Shown in pieces: positions 1 to 6,225 of a DNA stretch of 13,033 bases. Every line of letters starts with the position of its first letter. Positions within the stretch are counted from its first letter, which is position 1. Made by a program: the position numbers and the translations under genes. The notes under the pieces are model-generated. The model saw only the letters and a list, made by a program, of their open reading frames with translations, did no database searches and was not told the origin of the DNA. The stretch comes from Lachnospiraceae bacterium (GTDB taxonomy: Bacteria; Bacillota; Clostridia; Lachnospirales; Lachnospiraceae), in the NCBI GenBank assembly GCA_017444545.1, contig JAFSWJ010000167.1, forward strand, positions 1-13,033. The letters run 5' to 3'.

Positions 1-1176
1 ATCCGAGTAGGAATAGTATTCCATTCCGGGTTTTTCAAAGCTCCATACGACAGAAATGAACATGAGTGAAAAGGCAGCAAGGACCGCTGTCTTCTCCTTT
101 ATTATGCTGCTGTCAGTAATGTGCTTCAGATATACCGCTCCGGAAAAGGCAAGGAGAGGTCCGGCTATGACAAAAAGCCGCCAGGGAAACTGGATCTGAT
201 AAAGGTAGTTTTCAAGCCTTTTCCATGGGAAAAAACCTGTAGTGAAAAGACATGCGGCAAGTCCGGATATCATGCATATATCAGCAAAACTTATGAGTCT
301 GTCATCTTTTTCTTTTTTGATATAGATCCTGAGGAACAGTGGTATGAAGACCGCCACTCCCATGGAGGGTCCGGAAAGGGAAAAGATGTCCTTTATCAAA
401 AGCTTTTCGTTGTTCAGGTCAAAGACTGCCTCGGAAAGGGAAAAGTCCGTGGAAAGGATCATCTCGATCATGGGAAATACGTAGAAAGCAGTGAGGATGA
501 CCACCGCCAGGACACAAAGAAGCAGATTTTTCATCTTTTTTGCGTCTTTTATGACATGTCTGATACCGGCTGCAAAAACCACGACGCAAAGCACGGTGCA
601 GAGAACCGTAGTGATCGTATGGGTGAGTATCACCCCGGACATTCCGATGACCAGCAGCCATGGCTTTTTGAAGTCAGAAAAAACGAGATCATAGAGACCC
701 GCTATGACAAAAGGGACAAAGATCATCGCAGTAAATTCGCCGGCTGCGCCCCTGACATAAACATCAAAGATATGATACCTGAACAACGTAAAGATCATGG
801 CAAAAACGAGGGCAGACGTCCTGTCACTGCTGACCGTATACATGCAGTAAAAGGCCGAGGCAAAGCCTGCTGCAATGCAAAGGGCTGTGAACATATTAAA
901 GGATGCGTTGATCCCTACGCCGAAAACACGCAGCAACGCCGGAAACAGCAAAAAGATGTCCGGATAAAAAAGCGAGCTCGCATAGCCCTGGCCGTTAAAA
1001 AAGAGCATATTTATACGCAGAAAGGGCAGTCCGTTTTCGATGCCCGTCTTCAGACTCTCTATACGAAGCAGATGGTAGATGGTATCATGCCCGGTTATGC
1101 AGTTTACTGTAAATAACGGAAGACATGCCGCAAACAATACCAGACACGCCACCGTGATGGTTTCTTTTTTGTTCAT
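1..1176 (-). CDS. Polytopic membrane protein, PTPS-related/GT-C-like family (3' end cut by window)
   Basis: An open frame runs from ATG at 1176 to the left edge, giving 392 residues and no stop, so the C-terminus is missing. I translated the whole frame and found no interruption. It starts with a short basic tail and a hydrophobic segment (about residues 7-24), then GHDTIYHLLRIE (29-40), then many hydrophobic helices. The block VRGAAGEF (141-148), followed by a proline-containing hydrophobic stretch and later a THT motif, resembles the bacterial 'PTPS-related' membrane proteins. These are large integral membrane proteins with a GT-C glycosyltransferase-like layout and no proven reaction. This family call is from memory of motifs, and the substrate is unknown. 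The start lies 7 nt after the mtaB stop with only a weak Shine-Dalgarno, so it is probably cotranscribed with mtaB and translationally coupled. A YfhO-like or other GT-C protein is the alternative. Confidence 0.75.
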   Translation of the reverse strand, partial: MNKKETITVACLVLFAACLPLFTVNCITGHDTIYHLLRIESLKTGIENGLPFLRINMLFFNGQGYASSLFYPDIFLLFPALLRVFGVGINASFNMFTALCIAAGFASAFYCMYTVSSDRTSALVFAMIFTLFRYHIFDVYVRGAAGEFTAMIFVPFVIAGLYDLVFSDFKKPWLLVIGMSGVILTHTITTVLCTVLCVVVFAAGIRHVIKDAKKMKNLLLCVLAVVILTAFYVFPMIEMILSTDFSLSEAVFDLNNEKLLIKDIFSLSGPSMGVAVFIPLFLRIYIKKEKDDRLISFADICMISGLAACLFTTGFFPWKRLENYLYQIQFPWRLFVIAGPLLAFSGAVYLKHITDSSIIKEKTAVLAAFSLMFISVVWSFEKPGMEYYSYSD

Positions 1177-1183
1177 TTCCGGA

Positions 1184-2476
1184 TTATTCTATCACATTAA
1201 TCTCTTTCAATAAAACCAGATCTTCTCCCAGGTCCTCTCCTATGGTGCCGTACACCGTGTCGTTTGAGTGCAAACCCTCTCTTTTTGGAACGGCACATCT
1301 GATATACTCTCTCGTAAAGCCTGTCATATAGATCTTTCCATTCAGGGTTATCTCCTCCTCCGTCAACATCTCACAGACGGTTCCATCCCGAAAGTCATCT
1401 ATATATCTTTTTTTGTTTTCTATGTTCATCTTTTGCAAAAGAGAGGATCTTTCCGCCTTGACCTTTTCGGTCAGCTGCCCCTCCATCCTGTCCGCGACAG
1501 TACCCCGTCTCCTTGAATATTTGAATATATGAGTCTCATAAAATCTTACCTTTTTTACAAACTCAAGGGTTTCGGCAAATTCCTCCCCGGTTTCCCCCGG
1601 GAAGCCTGCGATGATATCGGTGGTGATGGCACATTTTCCAAAGGTATTCCTCAAGAGCTCCACTCCACGCAGGTATTCCTCTGTATCGTAGTGACGGTTC
1701 ATCCTTTTCAGCACGCTGTCGGATCCGCTCTGAAGTGACAGATGGAAATGCGGGCAGAGCTTTTTGATGCCGGAAAGTGCTTTGACAAACTCCTCTGTGA
1801 CCACCTTTGGTTCCAGGGAGCCAAGCCTGATCCTTTTGACTTTGTCTATCTTTGATACTTCTTTTATGAGAGTGGACAGGTCCTCTCCATCCTCCGGTCT
1901 GTCAAGTCCGTAGGAGCAGATATGGATACCCGTGAGGACAAATTCCGCAAAGCCTTCATCGCAGGCGGCCTTGATCTCCTCACATACATCCTCTGTCTTT
2001 CGGCTTTGTATCCGTCCTCTGGCATAGGGTATGATGCAATAGGTGCAAAACATATTGCATCCGTCCTGCACCTTGATGATCTTTCTGGTGTGCGTGGGGG
2101 CTTCATCCTTTGCATTGCACGGAAGACTGCTCTCATTGAAATATGCGTTCAGGATCCCGGCAATGTTCTCCTTTTCCCTGTTTACAACGGTTATATCTGC
2201 GATCTTTCCCAGATCTTCCTCTGTTCCCCTTGTGTCAACATAGCAGCCCGCTGCCACAACGACCGCATCGGGATTGAGATTCCTGGCCCTGCCCAGAAAC
2301 TGTCTGGTCTTTCTGTCGGCAATATTTGTGACCGAGCAGGTATTTATGATATAAACGTCGGCTTTTTGGTCAAATGGTACAATGATATAACCGTTTTCCG
2401 TCAGTTTTTTTCGCATCATATCCGCCTCGTATGAATTTACCTTGCATCCGAGACTGTGTATGGCAACTTTTTTCAT
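1184..2476 (-). CDS. mtaB: tRNA (t6A37) methylthiotransferase MtaB, radical SAM
   Basis: 430 residues, the usual length for MtaB/YqeV. The enzyme converts N6-threonylcarbamoyladenosine at position 37 of ANN-decoding tRNAs to its 2-methylthio form (ms2t6A), using S-adenosylmethionine and two [4Fe-4S] clusters. The N-terminal MTTase domain has its three cluster cysteines at C11 (in HSLGCKVNSYE), C47 (NTCSVTN) and C78 (AAGCY). The radical SAM cluster motif is C140-x3-C144-x2-C147 (DGCNMFCTYCIIPYARG). Further radical SAM landmarks are GSLEP, HFHLSLQSGSD and AGFPGET. The last 65 or so residues fit a TRAM-like RNA-binding domain. GCKVNSYE separates it from MiaB and RimO. The ATG at 2476 gives the expected N-terminus, although no clear Shine-Dalgarno precedes it. 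It is divergent from the HPr-like gene across 98 nt. A weak promoter candidate for mtaB (TTGCAA at 2569-2574, 17 nt, TACTAT at 2546-2551 on the complement) overlaps that gene's ribosome binding site. Confidence 0.95.
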   Translation of the reverse strand: MKKVAIHSLGCKVNSYEADMMRKKLTENGYIIVPFDQKADVYIINTCSVTNIADRKTRQFLGRARNLNPDAVVVAAGCYVDTRGTEEDLGKIADITVVNREKENIAGILNAYFNESSLPCNAKDEAPTHTRKIIKVQDGCNMFCTYCIIPYARGRIQSRKTEDVCEEIKAACDEGFAEFVLTGIHICSYGLDRPEDGEDLSTLIKEVSKIDKVKRIRLGSLEPKVVTEEFVKALSGIKKLCPHFHLSLQSGSDSVLKRMNRHYDTEEYLRGVELLRNTFGKCAITTDIIAGFPGETGEEFAETLEFVKKVRFYETHIFKYSRRRGTVADRMEGQLTEKVKAERSSLLQKMNIENKKRYIDDFRDGTVCEMLTEEEITLNGKIYMTGFTREYIRCAVPKREGLHSNDTVYGTIGEDLGEDLVLLKEINVIE

Positions 2477-2497
2477 ATTTTTTGTACAGTTTTTTTA

Positions 2498-2526
2498 TTG
2501 ACTTTTATTTTTGTGAACCTTATGAT
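2498..2526 (+). promoter_or_regulatory. Sigma-A type promoter of the HPr-like gene
   Basis: TTGACT (2498-2503) is followed after exactly 17 nt by TATGAT (2521-2526). Each hexamer is one base from the vegetative consensus. A start near 2533 would leave a leader of about 42 nt before the ATG at 2575. The match quality, correct spacing and placement directly ahead of the only plus-strand gene support it. Confidence 0.75.
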
Positions 2527-2559
2527 GATAGGTGCATACAACAATATAGTATTATTATC

Positions 2560-2566
2560 AGGAGGT
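2560..2566 (+). promoter_or_regulatory. Ribosome binding site deciding the HPr-like start
   Basis: AGGAGGT lies 8 nt before ATG 2575. A TTG two codons upstream (2569) would be only 2 nt from it, so the ATG is the start. It is the strongest Shine-Dalgarno in the window, in contrast with the weak ones on the minus-strand genes. Confidence 0.85.
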
Positions 2567-2574
2567 AATTGCAA

Positions 2575-2805
2575 ATGAAGACAGTACAGATCTCTCTGAA
2601 TTCTATCGACAAGGTAAAGTCCTTCGTAAATGATATCACGAAATTTGATTATGATTTCGATCTTGTTTCGGGCAGATATGTGATAGATGCAAAATCCATC
2701 ATGGGTATCTTCAGTCTGGACCTTTCAAAGCCCATCGATCTGAACATCCATGCAGAGGACAACATCGATGACGTGCTTGCAGTACTGAAGCAGTATCAGG
2801 TATAA
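2575..2805 (+). CDS. HPr-like protein lacking the phosphorylatable histidine
   Basis: 76 residues; typical HPr is 85-88. The second half matches the HPr fold: the segment AKSIMGIFSLDLSK (39-52) corresponds to the HPr region around regulatory Ser46 (KSIMGVMSL), so S41 is the Ser46 equivalent. The first half is shorter than in HPr and lacks the GLHARPA loop. There is no His15 or Arg17 equivalent, and the only histidine is H59 near the C-terminus. It therefore cannot act as a normal PTS phosphocarrier between EI and EIIA. Like Crh of Bacillus, which has Gln15, it could be a regulatory partner of HPr kinase or CcpA, but that is inference, and S41 phosphorylation is not shown. It is a single-gene unit with its own promoter, ribosome binding site and terminator, divergent from mtaB. 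Alternatively it is just an HPr-fold protein of other function. Confidence 0.8.
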   Translation: MKTVQISLNSIDKVKSFVNDITKFDYDFDLVSGRYVIDAKSIMGIFSLDLSKPIDLNIHAEDNIDDVLAVLKQYQV

Positions 2806-2818
2806 TACCGATCCATTC

Positions 2819-2845
2819 CAAAAGGCGGCTGAGGCCGCCTTTTTT
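2819..2845 (+). terminator. Rho-independent terminator of the HPr-like gene
   Basis: A perfect 9-bp stem, AAAGGCGGC (2821-2829) with GCCGCCTTT (2834-2842), closes a TGAG loop and runs into a T-tract ending at 2845. It begins 14 nt after the stop codon. The A-run on the other side means it may also act weakly on the minus strand. Confidence 0.9.
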
Positions 2846-2858
2846 CATGTCTGAAATA

Positions 2859-2887
2859 GTGGGACAGGGGACGTATCTGTGTCCCAC
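2859..2887 (+). repeat. 29-bp palindromic repeat, copy A
   Basis: Copy A has terminal arms GTGGGACA (2859-2866) and TGTCCCAC (2880-2887) with the asymmetric core GGGGACGTATCTG between them. Copies B and C are its exact reverse complement. The asymmetric core gives it a direction, as in REP-type units. It bounds the left end of palindromic unit 1. Confidence 0.9.
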
Positions 2888-3081
2888 CGGAGCGAAACAT
2901 GAGATTTCTGCGGGGCGTTCGAAGAGCGCCGGTACTTCCGAGCGTTTTTTGCGAAGTTAGTACCGTTGCGTGAAGCAAAATATGCCCTTTGGCATATTTT
3001 GAATGCCGTTTAGATGCGCTTGGCGCATCTGGCATAGCAAGAGCGGAAGCGTCCCCGAAGAAACTCATGTTTGAGCGAAAA
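2888..3081. repeat. Palindromic unit 1: inverted arms with serial hairpins
   Basis: This 194-nt unit lies between repeat copies A and B and has no convincing coding frame. Its outer parts are imperfect inverted repeats: AAACATGAG (2895-2903) pairs exactly with CTCATGTTT (3064-3072), and CGGGGCGTTC (2911-2920) roughly with GAAGCGTCCCCG (3046-3057). Inside are local hairpins. GGCGTTC/GAGCGCC spans 2914-2930. GGTACT/AGTACC spans 2931-2964. AAAATATGCC/GGCATATTTT (2977-3000) is a perfect 10-bp stem with a CTTT loop. AGATGCGC/GCGCATCT (3012-3030) has a 3-nt loop, and its stem is extended by ATGCC/GGCAT at 3003-3007 and 3031-3035. It may be a MITE-like element or a structured RNA; the sequence cannot decide which. 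Confidence 0.7.
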
Positions 3082-3110
3082 GTGGGACACAGATACGTCC
3101 CCTGTCCCAC
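3082..3110 (-). repeat. 29-bp palindromic repeat, copy B (inverted to A)
   Basis: Copy B is an exact reverse complement of copy A over all 29 bases. It is preceded on the plus strand by AAAA. With A it gives unit 1 a pair of inverted ends; with C, in the same orientation, it brackets unit 2. Confidence 0.9.
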
Positions 3111-3119
3111 ACGGCCAAA

Positions 3120-3359
3120 GTTTTCGCAGGGGAGGCAGGTATCTGTTTTTCGATGCCCTTTTTCGAGCCGTAATGATACTTGGAAAACGCCCAAATAACA
3201 GGGATGCCGGTACACGGATGTACCGGCAAGGCCGAGATGAACAAGGATGTGAATGGAGGCCGGTCCCGTACCCTTCCATAGACTTCAGGCGTTTTCTTAG
3301 TATCATAGGTGAGAAAAAACAGGCAAGAAAAACAGGTGCCTGCCGCCCTTTGCAGAAAC
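3120..3359. repeat. Palindromic unit 2: long imperfect inverted repeat with central hairpin
   Basis: The left arm 3120-3191 and right arm 3288-3359 are each 72 nt and roughly three-quarters complementary. Shared blocks include CTGTTTTTC, ATGATACT and AAAACGCC. The 96-nt centre holds a perfect 9-bp hairpin, GCCGGTACA (3206-3214) with TGTACCGGC (3219-3227) around CGGA. The unit sits between repeat copies B and C. The short open frames that cross it have no recognisable protein features and include the palindromes in translation, so I treat it as non-coding. It is a decayed fold-back element or a structured transcript. Confidence 0.7.
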
Positions 3360-3398
3360 AAAAAAAGTGGGACACAGATACGTCCCCTGTCCCACTTT
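3360..3398 (-). terminator. Terminator of the purL-thiI row, formed by repeat copy C
   Basis: Read on the minus strand, the repeat is extended to an 11-bp stem, AAAGTGGGACA with TGTCCCACTTT, closed by a 13-nt loop and followed by a run of seven T (complement of 3360-3366). This has the shape of a rho-independent terminator and starts inside the stop codon of the last gene. Copies A and B have only poor T-tracts, so this one is the functional candidate. Confidence 0.65.
3367..3395 (-). repeat. 29-bp palindromic repeat, copy C
   Basis: Copy C is identical to copy B and in the same orientation. It ends one base short of the stop codon (3397-3399) of the minus-strand membrane protein gene, so the element directly abuts coding sequence. 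Confidence 0.9.
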
Positions 3399-5031
3399 AA
3401 TATCCGAGGTAGAGGTTGTCCCCCAGTTTTTCGATGGTGAGGTACCCTGTGTCCCACTCATCGATACTCTCATTGTCAAAGAAGTAGATGCATCCCGGCT
3501 CGGGATTTCCCGCAGCAAGTGCTTCCCTGTATTTTCCAAGCTGCTCTTCAATCTTATTATCTATCACCCTGGCAAAATAAAACCGGTTTATGGTCTTCCC
3601 GTTTTTTGAGGCATAATAACCCGTATCCATTTTGAGATCACCGTTGTCAAAGGTCATGATGATGTGATCGTAGGTTTCTTTGTCCGGACCGTGGCTGTCA
3701 AGATAGCACCCGTATTCGTACTCTGCGGTATAAAAATCCCTTTTTTCCATTACCCAGGATTTCAGATCGGCTGACTGCAAAAGCAGGCATACACAGATCA
3801 GGACATATGCAGCAGCCGTCTTTCTTGTCATCCTGAAGATCACGTGTATACAGGAAAGCATGATGAGATACATCAACGGCCAGATAAACCTTCCGTTTGA
3901 TCTGAAAATACCCATCATCCTCTTGATGATTCCCGGTACAATGTCGGGTATGATGACGATGCTGTTTATGCCAGCCTCCGGAAATACCGCTGCTACCGCA
4001 AAGCAGAGTCCCATCAATATCGTACGTCCCGTGCGCATATGGTCCCTGAAATACTGTCTCGTTCCTTCAAAGCCTTTCCGCACCGCTTTGTATGCCAAAA
4101 ACACGAGACAGATGCAAAGAAGTATGAGAACTCCGAGTCCCAGATATCCAAAGCCTTCATACTGGGTATCCCTCACCAGGGGAAGTTCGGGCAGGATGCC
4201 GTATCCCAGAGAATTAAACAGAGTGTTGAGATTTGAATTGAATTCTCCTATGGCAAAGCCGCCGTGCTCCATGCCTGAAGAAAAGGCCCCGTAGATAAAG
4301 AGGGACAAAAGGCCGCTTGCACAAAAAGACATAAGCGGGATGAGCATGGACAGACTCCTCTTTTTTCCGCGGTTTACGTATATCGTATCGATCAGGAGGA
4401 TCCCGCCTGCCATGGGCAGAAAATACGAATGGATCGATACACAGAGAAAGGAAAAGAGAGCGTAGATCATCGCATCTCTTTTTATGTTGTACCTCCTGCT
4501 TCCAAAAAAAAGGAGAAGGGCCGCCAGGATGATCCAGTGGCTTGCCAGCGCTGTATGATAATACAGCCTGTGTATAACGGTGAAGCACATGATAAAGAAC
4601 GGGCAGGAAAAGATGGCTGCAGCTCTGTTTTTTGTCACCTCATATACAAGCAGGGCTGCAAATGCGCCGTTTAAGGCAAAGGTCACCATACCAAAGATCC
4701 CGAAAAACTGAAAGGTTTTTGGGAGCATGAACCGGAAAAGCTTCAGCAAAACACAGACTCCCGGGATGGAATCTGTCCAGACTATCGATACCTGATAGGG
4801 ATATGACAGCGAATCCGTATTTCCTATCGGAAAAGTCCAGGAGTCATTATAGAAATTCAAAAATCCCACATAATGCTGCCTGATATCTATATCCGGAGAT
4901 CTGAGGATCCACGCATCATTGAAGGGAGCCAGGATCGCCGTTCCGTAGGTAATGATAAAAAGGAGCACACCGATGGCGGCTCCGAAAAAGAAAAGCATAT
5001 TCCTGTCTTTTAAAAGATCCCTACTCTTCAT
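3397..5031 (-). CDS. DUF6311-type polytopic membrane protein
   Basis: 544 residues with about ten predicted transmembrane helices (the first at 13-34), then a soluble C-terminal tail from about 422. The first extracytoplasmic loop carries SPDIDIRQHYVGFLNF (45-60), WTFPIGNTDSLSYP (65-78) and TDSIP (86-90), and a late loop has RSNGRFIWP (377-385). These are hallmarks I associate with the DUF6311 family, which have a GT-C-like layout with acidic residues in the first loop (here D47, D49, D86). The reaction is unproven; transfer of a lipid-linked sugar to an envelope polymer is a reasonable guess only. The ATG at 5029-5031 lies within the last codons of thiI, an 11-nt overlap in another frame, and lacks a good Shine-Dalgarno, so translation is probably coupled. 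M12 is an alternative start. It is the last gene of the row, with its terminator immediately after. Confidence 0.75.
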   Translation of the reverse strand: MKSRDLLKDRNMLFFFGAAIGVLLFIITYGTAILAPFNDAWILRSPDIDIRQHYVGFLNFYNDSWTFPIGNTDSLSYPYQVSIVWTDSIPGVCVLLKLFRFMLPKTFQFFGIFGMVTFALNGAFAALLVYEVTKNRAAAIFSCPFFIMCFTVIHRLYYHTALASHWIILAALLLFFGSRRYNIKRDAMIYALFSFLCVSIHSYFLPMAGGILLIDTIYVNRGKKRSLSMLIPLMSFCASGLLSLFIYGAFSSGMEHGGFAIGEFNSNLNTLFNSLGYGILPELPLVRDTQYEGFGYLGLGVLILLCICLVFLAYKAVRKGFEGTRQYFRDHMRTGRTILMGLCFAVAAVFPEAGINSIVIIPDIVPGIIKRMMGIFRSNGRFIWPLMYLIMLSCIHVIFRMTRKTAAAYVLICVCLLLQSADLKSWVMEKRDFYTAEYEYGCYLDSHGPDKETYDHIIMTFDNGDLKMDTGYYASKNGKTINRFYFARVIDNKIEEQLGKYREALAAGNPEPGCIYFFDNESIDEWDTGYLTIEKLGDNLYLGY

Positions 5032-6223
5032 TCTTTTTGTGTTTTCCGACTATGATCAGCTCGTCAGTGTCAATGGCAGTCTTTACAAGTTCATCTATCT
5101 TTTCGGAAAGATTTTCTTCGGACTTTTTTATCACATTGAGATTCGGTTTTGTCACAGGATGCTTTGCCACAAAGATGGTGCAGCAGTCTTCGTATGGCAG
5201 GATCGAAGTCTCATAGGTGCCTATCCTCTCGGAGATATCCACTATCTCTTGCTTGTCAAAACCTATGAGAGGCCTGAAAACAGGCATGGTCTTCACCGCC
5301 TCATCCGTGACATAAAGGCTCTTTAAGGTCTGGCTTGCAACCTGTCCGATGGATTCTCCGGTAACAAGTCCCAGGCATTCGTTTCTCACAGCCAGCTCTT
5401 CCGCTATCCTCATCATATATCTGCGCATGATGATGGTGAGCTCATCATGAGGACACTTTTCATATATATACATCTGGATATCGGTGAAATTGATGATATG
5501 CAGATACACAGGTCCCGCATAATCAGAAACTATACGTGCCAGATCCACCACCTTTTGCTTTGCCCTTTCCGACGTGTAAGGCGGTGCATGAAAGTATACG
5601 GCATCTATCACAACACCTCTTTTTGCCGTCATATATCCTGCAACAGGTGAGTCTATGCCGCCGGAAAGCAGGAGCATTGTCTTGCCGTTGGTACCGATAG
5701 GCATACCTCCCGCACCTTTGATCACCTTTGAATAGATATTGATGGTCTCCCGGATCTCTATATGGATAACTTCCTCCGGCTCGTGGACATCAACCCTTGT
5801 TCCGGGGAATTCCGCAAGAACAGCCTCTCCCACCATGGCATCCACCTCCATGGAGATCAAAGGGTATGCCTTGTTGGCACGCCTTGTATCCACCTTGAAG
5901 GAAAAATGAGGATCCTCATAATTGTCATGAATATACTGAAGGACCTTTTTTTTGATCCCGTCTATAGACTTGTCCTCCGCATAGACCATGGGACAAAAAG
6001 AGCTGATTCCGAAAACCCTTGAAAGGATCTTTACAGTCTCGTCATAATCATAATCCTCCGGGCATTCAACATATATCCTGCCACTGACCTTTGAAAGTGA
6101 AAAATGACCGGGCACTGCGCGGAGTCCGTATTTAATCTGCTGTATCAGGGCATCTTCAAACAGATACCTGTTTTTTCCCTTCACGCCTATCTCGGCGTAT
6201 TTGATCAAAAATGAGTGAAACAT
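5021..6223 (-). CDS. thiI: tRNA 4-thiouridine synthetase ThiI (no rhodanese domain)
   Basis: 400 residues. ThiI adenylates U8 of tRNA and inserts sulfur to make 4-thiouridine; in many bacteria it also supplies sulfur for the thiazole of thiamine. The N-terminal ferredoxin-like domain and THUMP domain cover about 1-165. The ATP-binding PP-loop is SGGIDSP (187-193). The C-terminal part has the family motif PYEDCCTIFVAKHP. The protein ends soon after it, so the C-terminal rhodanese domain of the E. coli enzyme is absent, as in Bacillus ThiI. In that type, the partner cysteine desulfurase passes persulfide sulfur to ThiI directly. The desulfurase gene lies 2 nt upstream, fitting that scheme. No strong Shine-Dalgarno precedes the ATG, so coupling to the upstream gene is likely. 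Confidence 0.95.
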   Translation of the reverse strand: MFHSFLIKYAEIGVKGKNRYLFEDALIQQIKYGLRAVPGHFSLSKVSGRIYVECPEDYDYDETVKILSRVFGISSFCPMVYAEDKSIDGIKKKVLQYIHDNYEDPHFSFKVDTRRANKAYPLISMEVDAMVGEAVLAEFPGTRVDVHEPEEVIHIEIRETINIYSKVIKGAGGMPIGTNGKTMLLLSGGIDSPVAGYMTAKRGVVIDAVYFHAPPYTSERAKQKVVDLARIVSDYAGPVYLHIINFTDIQMYIYEKCPHDELTIIMRRYMMRIAEELAVRNECLGLVTGESIGQVASQTLKSLYVTDEAVKTMPVFRPLIGFDKQEIVDISERIGTYETSILPYEDCCTIFVAKHPVTKPNLNVIKKSEENLSEKIDELVKTAIDTDELIIVGKHKKNEE

Positions 6224-6225
6224 AT

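Noticed and set aside
121..1116. 331-codon open frame on the plus strand
   Set aside because: It is antisense to a continuous membrane-protein frame with strong family-like motifs on the minus strand. Its translation is charged and low in structure, as expected of a shadow frame.
2859..3395. CRISPR array
   Set aside because: There are only three repeat copies, one inverted, and the spacing is about 190-260 nt with palindromic rather than unique interiors. No cas gene is visible.
2796..3457. Several overlapping 70-140 codon open frames on both strands in the intergenic block
   Set aside because: They read through the palindromes, so the 29-bp repeat itself is translated (WDTDTSPVP, MGHRYVPCPT). 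They have no ribosome binding sites and no recognisable domains; they are by-products of the repeats.
5021..5031. Possible frameshift between thiI and the membrane protein
   Set aside because: Both proteins have complete, family-like ends. The 11-nt overlap is a normal ATG-within-stop arrangement for coupled genes.
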